Shown: piece by piece, positions 50,548-60,264 of the stretch
How the letters are laid out: each line of letters begins with the position of its first letter
Numbering within the stretch: the stretch's first letter is position 1
Source: Tumebacillus lacus
GTDB taxonomy: Bacteria; Bacillota; Bacilli; Tumebacillales; Tumebacillaceae
DNA length: 64,000 nucleotides
Reading direction: 5' to 3'
NCBI RefSeq assembly: GCF_026410385.1
Contig: NZ_JAPMLT010000005.1
Location: forward strand, 206,777 to 270,776
Program-made: the position numbers and the translations under genes
Notes under the pieces: model-generated
Database searches by the model: none
What the model was told of the DNA's origin: nothing
Seen by the model: the letters and a program-made list of their open reading frames with translations, nothing else

Positions 50548-52989
50548 ATGAAGATCAGCTATAACTGGTTGAGAGAATATATCGAGATCGACGACCTGAC
50601 CCCGCAGGAGTTGGGTGCACGCCTGACCGAAGGCGGCATCCCGGTCGAAGTGTTCACGGAGCTGAACCAAGGCGTCACCGGCGTCGTCGTCGGCCATGTC
50701 GTCGAGACGCGCCAGCATGAAAATGCAGACAAACTGCGCGTCTGCACGATCAACGCGGGCACCGGCGATCATCTGCAGATCGTCTGCGGCGCGCCGAACG
50801 TCGCTCCTGGGCAAAAAGTGCCGGTCGCCGTCGTTGGCGCGGAGCTGCCGGGCGATTTCAAGATCAAAAAGGCCAAACTGCGCGGCGTTGAATCGCAAGG
50901 CATGCTCTGCTCGGCCAAAGAGCTCGGCATGGACGTGAAACTGCTGCCGAAGGAGCAGACCGAGGGTCTGTACATCCTGCCGGAAGACGCGCCGGTCGGC
51001 CATGACATCGCCGATTACCTGCTGATGAACGACACCGTGCTGGAGCTCGAACTCACCCCGAACCGTTCCGACGCGCTGAACTATCGTGGCGTCGCGTACG
51101 AAGTGGCGGCGATCCTCGACCGTCCGATGAAGATGAAGGAAGAGTACACCGCACACGGCAACGGGTCCTCTCCGGTCACCGTGAAGATCGAGTCGGACAA
51201 CTGCACCAAATACGCCGCCCAAGTCGTACAAAATGTCACCGTCAGCGAATCGCCGCTCTGGTTGCAAGCGAAACTGCTGGCCGTCGGCGTGCGCCCGATC
51301 AACAACGTCGTTGACGTGACCAACTTCGTCATGTTTGAACTGGGTCAGCCGCTGCACGCGTTCGACCTGAGCAAAGTCGCGCAGGACACGATCATCGTCC
51401 GTCAAGCGCAAGACGGCGAAACGCACGTCACGCTGGACGGTGTGGAGCGCACGCTCGACGCGTCGATGCTCGTCATCGCCGACCCGGAAAAAGTGATCGG
51501 TCTCGCCGGCGTCATGGGCGGTGAAAACTCGGAAGTCGATGCGGCGACCAAGAACATCGTCCTCGAATCAGCGTATTTCGATCCGGGCACGACCCGCAAG
51601 ACCGGCAAGGCGCTCGGCCTGTTCTCCGAAGCGCAAAAGCGCTTTGAAAAAGGCATGATCGACCAAGGCATGATCACGAACGCCCTGCTGCGTGCAGCCG
51701 AACTGATCGCAGAGCTCGCTGGCGGCGAAGTGGTCGGGGGGCCGGTCGAAGTCGTGAAAAAAGGTGCGGAGCCGCACGTGCTCGACCTGCGTCATGAACG
51801 CGTCAATGAAGTGCTCGGCACCTCGATCACCGAAGACGAGATGGTCGCTGTGCTCAAGCGCCTCGGCTTTGAAGTCTCCGGCTTCAAAGTGGACGGCGCA
51901 CACCGCATCACCGTCCCGACCCGCCGTCCGGATATGGTGCGCGAAGTCGACCTGATCGAGGAAGTGGCCCGCATCTACGGCTATGACAAGATCCCGTCGA
52001 CGCTGCCGTCCGGCAACTACGTGCAAGGCCAGCTGACCCCGGAGCAACGCCTGCGCCGCACCGCACGCGAAGTGCTGATCAACGCCGGGCTCAACGAAGT
52101 GGTGACCTACTCGTTCACCAACGTCGGCCTGCTCGAACCGCTCGGTCTGCACACCGAAGCGACGCTGACCAACCAAGTCAAGCTGTTCAACCCGATGTCC
52201 GAAGACCGTTCCGCTCTGCGCACGCACCTGCTGCCGTCGCTGGTCGAAGTGGTGCAGTACAACCGCAACCGCCGCACCAACGACCTCGCCTTGTTCGAGA
52301 TCGGCCGCGTCTTCTCCCCGGAGCCAGGCGTTGACACCCCGGTCACCGAGCGCGTGCGCATCGCCGGCATCATGACGGGCAACTACGGCGCGCTGGGCGT
52401 CGGCGAGAAGGGCCGTCCGGTCGACTTCTTTGCTGTGAAGGGCGTTGTAGAAACGCTGCTCGACGGCATCGGCATCACCGACGTGCTGTTCGTCCGCGCG
52501 GCCCAAGCAGGCCTGCACCCGGGCCGCACGGCGAAGATCGTCAAGCGGCACGAAGGCGAACTGCTGGAGCTCGGCGTGATCGGCGGCCTGCATCCGGAGG
52601 CGGAGGAAGCGTGCGACCTGTCGCCGACCTACTACTTCGAACTGCACATGGAAGCGTTGCTGACCGCGAAGGAACGCTCCGAACTGGTCGTGCCGCCGCT
52701 GCCGAAGTTCCCGAGCATCGAGCGCGACATCGCGCTGCTCGTCGACATCGACACTCCGGCCGGCGACCTGCTCGACACGATCCGCATCGCCGGCGGCGAC
52801 TTGCTGGTCTCCGTGCGCATCTTCGACTTCTACCAAGGCGCGCAGGTGCCGGCCGGCAAAAAATCGCTGGCCTACGGGCTGGTCTACCGCTCGTCGGAGC
52901 GCACTTTGACTGACGAAGAAGTCACCGAGCGTCACAACCGCGTGTTGGAAGCGCTGAAGGCAGGGCACCACGCAGAACTTCGTGCCTAG
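50548..52989 (+). CDS. pheT: Phenylalanyl-tRNA synthetase beta subunit
   Basis: An 813-residue subunit with, in order, an EMAP-like tRNA-binding domain (about 40-150; VVGHVVETRQHENADKLRVC), the B3/B4 editing domain (about 210-380; VVDVTNFVMFELGQPLHAFD), the B5 domain (405-475), the catalytic-like core (490-690; TPEQRLRRTAREVLINAGLN) and a C-terminal ferredoxin-fold anticodon-binding domain (about 720-813; PPLPKFPSIERDIALLVD). The length is typical. AGGAGGGAA precedes the ATG. Confidence 0.97.
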   Translation: MKISYNWLREYIEIDDLTPQELGARLTEGGIPVEVFTELNQGVTGVVVGHVVETRQHENADKLRVCTINAGTGDHLQIVCGAPNVAPGQKVPVAVVGAELPGDFKIKKAKLRGVESQGMLCSAKELGMDVKLLPKEQTEGLYILPEDAPVGHDIADYLLMNDTVLELELTPNRSDALNYRGVAYEVAAILDRPMKMKEEYTAHGNGSSPVTVKIESDNCTKYAAQVVQNVTVSESPLWLQAKLLAVGVRPINNVVDVTNFVMFELGQPLHAFDLSKVAQDTIIVRQAQDGETHVTLDGVERTLDASMLVIADPEKVIGLAGVMGGENSEVDAATKNIVLESAYFDPGTTRKTGKALGLFSEAQKRFEKGMIDQGMITNALLRAAELIAELAGGEVVGGPVEVVKKGAEPHVLDLRHERVNEVLGTSITEDEMVAVLKRLGFEVSGFKVDGAHRITVPTRRPDMVREVDLIEEVARIYGYDKIPSTLPSGNYVQGQLTPEQRLRRTAREVLINAGLNEVVTYSFTNVGLLEPLGLHTEATLTNQVKLFNPMSEDRSALRTHLLPSLVEVVQYNRNRRTNDLALFEIGRVFSPEPGVDTPVTERVRIAGIMTGNYGALGVGEKGRPVDFFAVKGVVETLLDGIGITDVLFVRAAQAGLHPGRTAKIVKRHEGELLELGVIGGLHPEAEEACDLSPTYYFELHMEALLTAKERSELVVPPLPKFPSIERDIALLVDIDTPAGDLLDTIRIAGGDLLVSVRIFDFYQGAQVPAGKKSLAYGLVYRSSERTLTDEEVTERHNRVLEALKAGHHAELRA

Positions 52990-53056
52990 TGACAGGAGGA
53001 TTTTTCCCCCTGCAAGGCGAAGTGAAGCAGGGAACCTAGAAAGGGGCGAATTTCCC

Positions 53057-53341
53057 TTGCTGAACAACGCGAACGGCAAGAATGACGTAAACAAGATCAA
53101 AGCTGTGATCTACGGCCAAGATTATCAGATAAAAGGCAAGGCTTCGCTCGACCACCTGCGTCTCGTCGCCCTGTTGGTGGACCATAAAATGAAGGAGATC
53201 GGCGAGGTCAACCCTCGTCTCGATCTCAACCGCGTCGCGGTGCTGGCGGCGGTAAACGTCGCCGACGAGTATCTGCGGCTGCGGCAGGAGTACGACGAGC
53301 TGCTGAAGATTCTGGAGCAAGCGCAACAAATGGAGGGCTAG
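53057..53341 (+). CDS. zapA: Cell division protein ZapA
   Basis: About 94 residues from a TTG start at 53057, 10 bases after AAAGGGG (53040-53046). No ATG lies in frame before the conserved IKAVIYGQDYQIKGKASLDH. LVALLVDHKMKEIGEVNPRL and a C-terminal coiled coil are as in ZapA, which bundles FtsZ. A CCCTGC...GCAGGG hairpin lies between pheT and this gene. The B. subtilis order is pheT-rnhC-zapA; rnhC is absent here. cvpA starts 4 bases after the stop. Confidence 0.85.
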   Translation: MLNNANGKNDVNKIKAVIYGQDYQIKGKASLDHLRLVALLVDHKMKEIGEVNPRLDLNRVAVLAAVNVADEYLRLRQEYDELLKILEQAQQMEG

Positions 53342-53345
53342 GGCA

Positions 53346-53873
53346 GTGATCGACCTGATCATCGGAGCGTTTGTGATCCTCTCCGGCATCAACGGATGGC
53401 GGACCGGACTGATCCGCCAGATCGTGTCGCTGGTCGCCGTCTTCGCGGCGTGGCTGATCGCAAAAAGCTCGTCGCAACTGCTCGTCCCGTGGATCGAGGG
53501 CTGGTTTCCAGTCCCGTCGATGGCCCCGGAAAATCCCCTTCGGCTGATCCCGGGCCTCGACATCGCGGCGGGTGTGCACGGCGCTGTCGCTTTTATCCTG
53601 CTGTTTATCGTCGCGTTCCTCGCGATCAAGCTGCTCGGCTCCTTGCTCGACCTGATCGCCAAACTGCCCGGCCTGTCGATCTTGAACCGGCTGGGCGGCG
53701 TGGTGCTCGGTCTGCTGCTCTCCGTGCTGATCGCCGGCATCCTGGTCCATGTGCTTGCATTTCTTCCGTATAACGGCTTGCAGTGGGCGCTGCAGGACTC
53801 GGAGATCGCGCAGGTGCTGTTGAACAAGTTCCAATTTTTCTCCCCGCCTACAGAAAAAGCCCTGAGTCTGTGA
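53346..53873 (+). CDS. cvpA: CvpA-family membrane protein
   Basis: A 175-residue protein with four membrane segments, starting at GTG 53346 (MIDLIIGAFVILSGINGWRT). GLIRQIVSLVAVFAAWLIA and a second half with KLPGLSILNRLGGVVLGLLL fit CvpA (colicin V production protein). In Bacillales its role is unknown; it follows zapA as in B. subtilis (yshB). A terminator follows directly; polX, next in B. subtilis, is not here. Confidence 0.88.
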   Translation: MIDLIIGAFVILSGINGWRTGLIRQIVSLVAVFAAWLIAKSSSQLLVPWIEGWFPVPSMAPENPLRLIPGLDIAAGVHGAVAFILLFIVAFLAIKLLGSLLDLIAKLPGLSILNRLGGVVLGLLLSVLIAGILVHVLAFLPYNGLQWALQDSEIAQVLLNKFQFFSPPTEKALSL

Positions 53874-53895
53874 AGAGACTCAGGGCTTTTTCCTA
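53856..53895. terminator. Bidirectional intrinsic terminator
   Basis: AAAAAGCCCTGAGTCT pairs with AGACTCAGGGCTTTTT, between cvpA and the convergent holin-like gene. Confidence 0.88.
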
Positions 53896-53913
53896 TTTCG
53901 CAGGTTCAGAGGA

Positions 53914-54291
53914 TCAGTCGTTGCGTCGTTCGGAGCGGTCGCCGCTGCCGAGCATTCTGCCTTTCATGTCGCCCGGCACAAACAGGTCGATCAACCCGAT
54001 CACCAGCGAGGCGATCACCGCGCCGAGCAGGGTGACGCGCATCCCTGGCACGAAGAACTGCGCGACATAGATCACCGCTACGCCGACGAGGAACCCGACG
54101 ATGCCGCGAGCGTACGGCGAAACGCGGCCGCCGAACAGTCGCTCCACCGCCCAGCCGATCACCGCGATCACCACGGCGGCGATCAACGCCGAACCGAACG
54201 TCAGACGAGAGAAGCCTGGGACGAGAAAGCCGACCACCATCAGGACCAGAGCGGACACAATGAAACGGACGATAGCTCCTACGATGTTCAT
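53914..54291 (-). CDS. Phage-holin-family-4-like membrane protein
   Basis: A 125-residue protein. The ATG at 54289-54291 (MNIVGAIVRFIVSALVLMVV) follows AAAGGAGGAGG. Four membrane segments are visible (about 5-22, 28-46, 57-75, 83-102), then a charged tail ending GDRSERRND. The pattern fits the PF04020-type holin-like proteins common in Bacillales chromosomes, where they are not part of prophages. It is divergent from mutS2. Confidence 0.75.
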   Translation of the reverse strand: MNIVGAIVRFIVSALVLMVVGFLVPGFSRLTFGSALIAAVVIAVIGWAVERLFGGRVSPYARGIVGFLVGVAVIYVAQFFVPGMRVTLLGAVIASLVIGLIDLFVPGDMKGRMLGSGDRSERRND

Positions 54292-54381
54292 GGATGTTTC
54301 CTCCTCCTTTACCGGAATGGAAGTGTCTTTCTGCGGTACACAGTAGCATGTCCAACGGGGTGGGGGTTTATCCGATTTCCA

Positions 54382-54409
54382 TTGCGTCTTTTGCAAAAGG
54401 TGCTATAAT
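54382..54409 (+). promoter_or_regulatory. Promoter of mutS2
   Basis: TTGCGT (54382-54387) and TATAAT (54404-54409) with a 16-base spacer, 28 bases before the start codon. Confidence 0.65.
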
Positions 54410-54437
54410 AGAAAGTTAATATCGGGGGTGACTTCTG

Positions 54438-56789
54438 ATGAATGAACGAGTGCTTCGCGTGCTCGAATTTGATAAAATTCGCAATAAAATCATATCTTTG
54501 GCAAGCTGTTCCCTCGGCAAAGCACGGGCGGCCGACCTGTATCCGGCGACTGATTTGCAAGAGGTCGAACGCTCGCAGGCGGCTACGGAAGAAGGGGTCA
54601 CCGTGTATCGCCTGCGCGGACTGATCCCGCTCGGGGGCCTGCACGACATTCGCGGTCCGGTACGCCGTGCGACGATGGGCGGCACGCTGTCGGCGAAGGA
54701 ATTGCTCGATATCGCCGATACGATTCAAGGCGGCCGTCGCTTGAAAAAATTCCTGCAGGACACCCATGAACAACACCCGCTCCCGATCATGATGGAGCTG
54801 TGCGAGTATATCCCGGAACTGCGCGATGTCGAGGACGAGATCCGCTCTTGCATCGACGACAACGCCGTTGTGCGCGACACCGCGTCACAAGATCTGCGCC
54901 GACTTCGCGGCGAGATGCGCACCGTGCAGGCACGCATTAAAGACAAGCTCGAATCGATCATCCGGTCGTCGAGCTTCCAAAAGATGCTCCAAGACCCGAT
55001 CATCACCCAGCGCAACGACCGCTATGTCGTGCCGCTGAAGGTGGAGTACAGAGGCTCTTTTGACGGCATCGTCCACGACCAGTCGGCATCCGGCTCGACG
55101 CTGTTTATCGAACCGGCCGCCGTCGTGCAGATGAGCAACTCCCTGCGCGAACTGGAAGTGAAGGAAGCGCGGGAGATCGAACGCATTCTGTCCACGCTGG
55201 CCGCTCAGATCGGCACGCACGGCAGCGAACTGCAAGATGCGCAGGAATCGCTGGCAGAGCTCGACTTTATTTTTGCCAAATCGAACTACGCAAACGAACT
55301 GCGCGCCGTACGTCCGCAGATGAACGAAGACGGCATCGTCCGCGTCAAACGCGCCCGTCACCCGTTGATTGCGCCCAAAGACGTCGTGCCGTCCGACCTG
55401 CGACTAGGGGATGACTTCCTGTTGCTCGTCATCACCGGCCCGAACACGGGCGGTAAAACGGTCACGCTGAAAACGTTCGGCCTGCTCTCCCTGATGGCGA
55501 TGGCAGGTCTGCATATCCCGGCTGACGACGGCTCGGTGATGTCGACGTTCGACGAGGTGTTTGCCGATATCGGCGATGAGCAGTCGATCGAACAGTCGCT
55601 GTCCACCTTCTCCAGCCACATGACCAACATCGTGCAGATCCTCGAGCAGGTCAATTTCCGCTCCCTCGTCCTCTTTGACGAGCTGGGTGCGGGTACCGAT
55701 CCGACGGAAGGCGCGGCCTTGGCGATGTCGATCCTCGATTTCCTGCACAAGCGCGGGGTCCGCACCGTTGCGACCACTCACTACAGCGAGCTGAAAGGCT
55801 ACGCGTTCAACGAACCGAACGCGATCAACGCCTCGGTCGAATTTGACGTCCAATCGCTGCGCCCGACCTACCGCCTGATGATCGGTGTGCCGGGCCGTTC
55901 CAACGCGTTTGCGATCTCGCAGCGTCTCGGACTGCGCACAGACGTCATCGAAGCGGCCAAGTCGCGCCTGACCACGGAGGACGTGCAGGTCGACGAACTG
56001 ATACGCAAGCTGGAGCACAACCAATTGATCGCCGAACAAGAGCGTCGGGAAGCGGAAGAGCTGCGACGCGAGTTGGAAGCTCTGCGCGGTGAGTTTGAAA
56101 AAGAGCGCGAGACGTTCTACGCGCAAAAAGACAAGCTGATGGAGCGCGCCGAGGAAGAAGCTCGCAAAGCGGTGCGCAAAGCGGAGAAAGAAGCGGAGGA
56201 GATCGTCGACGAACTCCGCCGCATCGCCGCCGAAGAGCGCGGTCAGATCAAAGAGCATCGCCTGATCGAGATGCGCAAACAGTTGGAGGACAAAGCCCCC
56301 AAACTCAAGCGCGAGAGCAAGCCCAAACAGGCAAAACCGGCCGACCGTCCTTTGCAGGCGGGCGACCACGTCACCGTCGTTCATCTCGGACAAAAAGGCC
56401 ACATCGTCGATATCTCCGGCAAACAGGCGATGGTGCAGATCGGCATGATGAAAACGAAAGTCCGCCTCGACCAGCTTGAGTTGCTCGCGCCGGAAGTGAT
56501 GCCGACCCGCACGGTCGTCGGCCGTAAAAACAGTGAGCCGAAGCACGTGAAAATGGAGCTCGACCTGCGTGGCTCCAACATCGAAGAAGGCATTCACGCC
56601 GTCGACAAATACATCGACGACGCGATCATGGCCGGACTCTCGACCATTCACCTGATCCATGGCAAGGGCACCGGCGTTTTGCGCACGGGCATTCAGGACT
56701 ACCTGCGCGGTCATCGTCAGGTCAAGTCGTATCGCTTCGGCGCGGAAGGCGAAGGCGGCAACGGAGTGACCGTTGTGACTTTGAAATAA
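54438..56789 (+). CDS. mutS2: Endonuclease MutS2
   Basis: A 783-residue MutS2: a core/lever region (1-310), the ATPase with Walker A GPNTGGKTVTLK near 333-341 and Walker B LVLFDELGAGTDPTEG, a long coiled coil (about 515-640), and a C-terminal Smr nuclease domain (about 706-783; LDLRGSNIEEGIHAVD and HLIHGKGTGVLR). There is no mismatch-recognition domain, as expected. In Bacillales MutS2 acts in recombination control and in ribosome rescue. It ends in a strong terminator. Confidence 0.96.
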   Translation: MNERVLRVLEFDKIRNKIISLASCSLGKARAADLYPATDLQEVERSQAATEEGVTVYRLRGLIPLGGLHDIRGPVRRATMGGTLSAKELLDIADTIQGGRRLKKFLQDTHEQHPLPIMMELCEYIPELRDVEDEIRSCIDDNAVVRDTASQDLRRLRGEMRTVQARIKDKLESIIRSSSFQKMLQDPIITQRNDRYVVPLKVEYRGSFDGIVHDQSASGSTLFIEPAAVVQMSNSLRELEVKEAREIERILSTLAAQIGTHGSELQDAQESLAELDFIFAKSNYANELRAVRPQMNEDGIVRVKRARHPLIAPKDVVPSDLRLGDDFLLLVITGPNTGGKTVTLKTFGLLSLMAMAGLHIPADDGSVMSTFDEVFADIGDEQSIEQSLSTFSSHMTNIVQILEQVNFRSLVLFDELGAGTDPTEGAALAMSILDFLHKRGVRTVATTHYSELKGYAFNEPNAINASVEFDVQSLRPTYRLMIGVPGRSNAFAISQRLGLRTDVIEAAKSRLTTEDVQVDELIRKLEHNQLIAEQERREAEELRRELEALRGEFEKERETFYAQKDKLMERAEEEARKAVRKAEKEAEEIVDELRRIAAEERGQIKEHRLIEMRKQLEDKAPKLKRESKPKQAKPADRPLQAGDHVTVVHLGQKGHIVDISGKQAMVQIGMMKTKVRLDQLELLAPEVMPTRTVVGRKNSEPKHVKMELDLRGSNIEEGIHAVDKYIDDAIMAGLSTIHLIHGKGTGVLRTGIQDYLRGHRQVKSYRFGAEGEGGNGVTVVTLK

Positions 56790-56813
56790 GCACTTTCCAC
56801 AACCATATCACAC

Positions 56814-56858
56814 CAAAAAAGTGGCAGTCCCGACGAGGGGACTGCCACTTTTTGTGAT
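56814..56858. terminator. Bidirectional intrinsic terminator
   Basis: AAAAAGTGGCAGTCCC pairs with GGGACTGCCACTTTTT, between mutS2 and the convergent PBP gene. Confidence 0.88.
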
Positions 56859-56877
56859 GCGAAGGTGTGTACGATGT

Positions 56878-59800
56878 TTATGGCGTTCCTTTCGCCGGGG
56901 CGGAAGGATCGGAGATGGATCCGCCTGCCGAGACGGAGCGGACTCGGTACGAGTACGTTTTGCCCGATTCCAGATTGGAGTCGGTGTAGGCGGTGCCGCT
57001 TGTTGTGCCGAGACGTTTGAAACTGCCGCCGTCGGTGCTGCGTTCCACCACGTAATTCACCGCGCCTTGCACCGGGGTCCACGAGAGTTGCAAAGTGTTT
57101 CCCGAGCCGGTGCTGTAGATGTCGTTGATGCGCGGCGGCGATATCTCGTCACCGCCGCCGCCACCGGCACTCAGCGAGACTTTTGCCGCCATCGAAGGCG
57201 AGCCTTCCTTGCCGTCGATGAGAGCCGCCACGCGGTAGTAGTAAGTCGCGCCCGGCAGTGCGCTGACGTCGTTGTAGCCGTTGCCTTTTGCAGTGGCGAT
57301 TCGTTGTGCATCACCGTTCGATTCGGTACTGCGGTAGATCGCATAGGACTCTGCGCCGGAGACCGGCGACCAGGAGACGACGGCACCGACTGCGGCCGGT
57401 TTCGCGCTGACATTGCCCGGTGCGGGCACGTTGTCCGGTTGGTCTTTGCCCAGCGTGACGGTGACCGATGGGCTCGGGTCGGACTCCATGCCGTCTTCAC
57501 CCTGCGAGACGACGCGGTAGGCGTACGTGTTGCCTGTGGTAAGACCGGAGTCGGTAAAGGTGAGTGCGGTCGTTTCGTTGATCACTTGGAACGGACCGGC
57601 TTCGCTGTCGGCGCGCAAAATCACGTAGCCTTTCGCGCCTGCGACGGCGCTCCAACTCAAGGTGACCGACGTGCTCGATGCGGGCGTTGCTTTCAGACCG
57701 GACGGCACTTTGGTCGTGCGCAGCGTGTCGTCTTCTGCGCGCGGGTCCTTGTCGCTCGGCAGTTCTTTCTCATGGTCGAGCGGCAGATAGGCGCGGTTGC
57801 CGTTTGGCAGGGTGTATTTGTCCCGCTTGATGAAGATGCCCTCTTTGACGAGGTGAGCGGGGGTCGAGTCATTGGCGAGATATTTCTTGCCGTTTACTTC
57901 ATAGTATTTGGCCTTCACGTGAACGTCGCATGCATCGCGGGGAACCGCGTTGGCACGAAACAGTTCGTTCGTGACGGTGTGTTCGGCGTGGCAGAGTTCG
58001 GTCGGCAGATGTCCGGAGACCTTGCAGACCGCGACCTGTCTAACGCCGCCCGGATTGGGGAAGAATTCTTTGGTGCGGTTTTCGATGGTCGGCAACACTT
58101 GACCCATGATCGCATTCCAAATGTGCTTGGGCGTGTTGCCTTCGCCTTTGAGCAGCGGGTACGGCATGTTGTAGCCGACCCAGATGCCGAGCGTCACATC
58201 CGGCGTGTAACCGATGAACCATGCGTCTTTGTCCTCGTTGGTCGTCCCGGTCTTGCCTGCGATTGCGTAGCCGGGGAATTTGCGACCCACCTCAGATGCC
58301 GTGCCGCGACGGACCACGCCTTGGAGCATGTCGTTGAGGATGTAGGCGGTGTTCGGGTCAAAGACCTGCGTTTCCTGCGATTGATGCTTATAGGTCACTT
58401 CGCCGGTGCGATCTTTGATCTCCTCGATCATGAACGAATCGCGCCAGACACCTGCGTTTGGCATCGTCGAGTAGGAAGATGTCGCTTCCAGCACGGTCAG
58501 GCCGTGCGCCATGCCGCCGATGCCGGACGCGAGATTATAGTCAGAATCGTCGAGCGTCGTGACGCCCATCTTCGTGAGATAGCCAAGGCCGTACGTCGGC
58601 GTGATGTCGTGATAGACTTTCAGCGCCGGGATGTTGTAGGACTGCTCCAGCGCTTCCCGGACGGTCATCAAGCCGTGGAATCGCTTGTCCCAGTTGAAGG
58701 GGAAATACGTCCCCGTCGCGGAACTGCGGTCCGGCCAGACCATCGGCACATCGTCGATCGCTGTGCCGGAGCCGATCAAGCCCCGTTCGATCGCCGGTCC
58801 GTAGACGGCGATCGGCTTCATCGTCGAGCCCGGCTGACGGGGCACCGTAGCATGGTTGACCTGGTCGACTTCGTAGTTGCGACCGCCGCCCAGTGCCAAC
58901 ACGCGACCGGTCTTGTTGTCGATCATAGCCGCCCCGGACTGTTCCATCGCGTCTTCGATCTTGGTCTGTTTGCCGGTGTTGTCGGTGATCGTGTAGGTGA
59001 TGTTTTTCGGGTAGAACTTGTTGTCGTTGATCACGCTGTCGACCATCTTTTGATAGTCGCGCTCAATGGTGGTGAAGATCTGATAGCCGCCTCGGAACAG
59101 TGCTTGCCGGGCTTGGTCGAGCGACTCGTAATTGCCGCTGTCCATCAGCCGCTCAGCAGCCTGCGTCTCGATCTCGGCGACGAGATGGCCGAACTCCCCG
59201 GCATTGACCCGGCGGTTCTGCTGAGTCTGTTGCAGAGCTTCCGCGACGTTGAACGCTTTGGCCTCTTCATACTGGGCCTGCGTGATATAGCCTGCCGCCA
59301 TCATCTGCTGGAGGATGTATTCCTGACGGCCGAGCGTGTTTTCCAAATTGACATACGGATTGAACAAGCTCGGATTGTTCGGCAGGGCGGCGAGGATCGT
59401 CGACTGTGCCAGCGTGAGATCTTTTGCGTTGACGCCGAAGATCGCCTGCGATGCCCGTTGGATGCCGTACAGGTTGTCCGGACCTGATTTCCCGAAATAG
59501 ATCCAGTTTAAGTAGGTGACGAGGATCTCGTCCTTCGTCAGTTGTTTTTCCAATTCAATCGCAAGGTACATCTCCTGCACTTTGCGTTCCAACGTGCGGC
59601 TCTGCTCAGGGAACATCGCGTTTTTCACCGTCTGTTGGGTGATCGTCGACGCGCCGCTCATGATCGAGCGGCCGAGCACGTTCTGGACGGTCGCCCGTGC
59701 CAGTGCCATCGGATTGATCCCGAAATGGGAGCGGAAGTCTTTGTCTTCTGCGGCGATGAACGCGTTGACGACGTGCGGTGATACTTCGTCGAGCGACTTG

Positions 59801-60108
59801 ATCAACTCGCGGTCGCCATCCCCTTGCAGATCGAACATGAACTGTTGATCCGCGTCGTATACTTTCGTCGTCGCCGCCATGTTGGTGATCGTGTTGAGGT
59901 CCAATGGCGGCGCTTTCTTCAAGAGCGTCGCCACATAGCCGGCTCCCGCTCCGCCGCCGATCACACCGGCCGCTAAAAATAAGAACAAGAAGATCTTGAC
60001 GGTTCGCCAAAACCATCTCTTCTTTTTCTTCTGCTTTTTACGAGACTTGCTATCCGAACCGGAATCGCGGTTCGGCTCAGTGGAACGAGCCATGCCGTGT
60101 TCTTCCAT
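56878..60108 (-). CDS. Class A penicillin-binding protein (PBP1A type) with fibronectin type III repeats
   Basis: A 1076-residue protein starting at the ATG 60106-60108 after GGGGGAGGG. A lysine-rich cytosolic tail leads to one membrane anchor (about 34-58). The GT51 glycosyltransferase has the catalytic EDKDFRSHFG (Glu121) and GASTITQQTVKN. The transpeptidase has STMK (428-431, Ser428 nucleophile), SYN (490-492) and KTGT (619-622). Residues about 785-1076 are three fibronectin type III domains rich in Ser/Thr-Gly. It polymerises and cross-links peptidoglycan. The C-terminal fibronectin array is longer than in B. subtilis PBP1. It is divergent from tyrS. Confidence 0.93.
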   Translation of the reverse strand: MEEHGMARSTEPNRDSGSDSKSRKKQKKKKRWFWRTVKIFLFLFLAAGVIGGGAGAGYVATLLKKAPPLDLNTITNMAATTKVYDADQQFMFDLQGDGDRELIKSLDEVSPHVVNAFIAAEDKDFRSHFGINPMALARATVQNVLGRSIMSGASTITQQTVKNAMFPEQSRTLERKVQEMYLAIELEKQLTKDEILVTYLNWIYFGKSGPDNLYGIQRASQAIFGVNAKDLTLAQSTILAALPNNPSLFNPYVNLENTLGRQEYILQQMMAAGYITQAQYEEAKAFNVAEALQQTQQNRRVNAGEFGHLVAEIETQAAERLMDSGNYESLDQARQALFRGGYQIFTTIERDYQKMVDSVINDNKFYPKNITYTITDNTGKQTKIEDAMEQSGAAMIDNKTGRVLALGGGRNYEVDQVNHATVPRQPGSTMKPIAVYGPAIERGLIGSGTAIDDVPMVWPDRSSATGTYFPFNWDKRFHGLMTVREALEQSYNIPALKVYHDITPTYGLGYLTKMGVTTLDDSDYNLASGIGGMAHGLTVLEATSSYSTMPNAGVWRDSFMIEEIKDRTGEVTYKHQSQETQVFDPNTAYILNDMLQGVVRRGTASEVGRKFPGYAIAGKTGTTNEDKDAWFIGYTPDVTLGIWVGYNMPYPLLKGEGNTPKHIWNAIMGQVLPTIENRTKEFFPNPGGVRQVAVCKVSGHLPTELCHAEHTVTNELFRANAVPRDACDVHVKAKYYEVNGKKYLANDSTPAHLVKEGIFIKRDKYTLPNGNRAYLPLDHEKELPSDKDPRAEDDTLRTTKVPSGLKATPASSTSVTLSWSAVAGAKGYVILRADSEAGPFQVINETTALTFTDSGLTTGNTYAYRVVSQGEDGMESDPSPSVTVTLGKDQPDNVPAPGNVSAKPAAVGAVVSWSPVSGAESYAIYRSTESNGDAQRIATAKGNGYNDVSALPGATYYYRVAALIDGKEGSPSMAAKVSLSAGGGGGDEISPPRINDIYSTGSGNTLQLSWTPVQGAVNYVVERSTDGGSFKRLGTTSGTAYTDSNLESGKTYSYRVRSVSAGGSISDPSAPAKGTP

Positions 60109-60264
60109 TTTTGACGCCCTCCCCCTAACTTTAACTATTATACCACAGAGCAAATGGGGCACAAGAAACGACACGTTCGGACAGCGTTCACACGGCGGTG
60201 TTTTCTTGACAGCCGCTGGTGGAATTGGTATGATTTTATCTGATTCAGGCTGATATTATACAGG

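Noticed and set aside
53914..54291. Holin-like gene as sign of a prophage
   Set aside because: Single chromosomal genes of this family are common in Bacillales, and no other phage gene is nearby.
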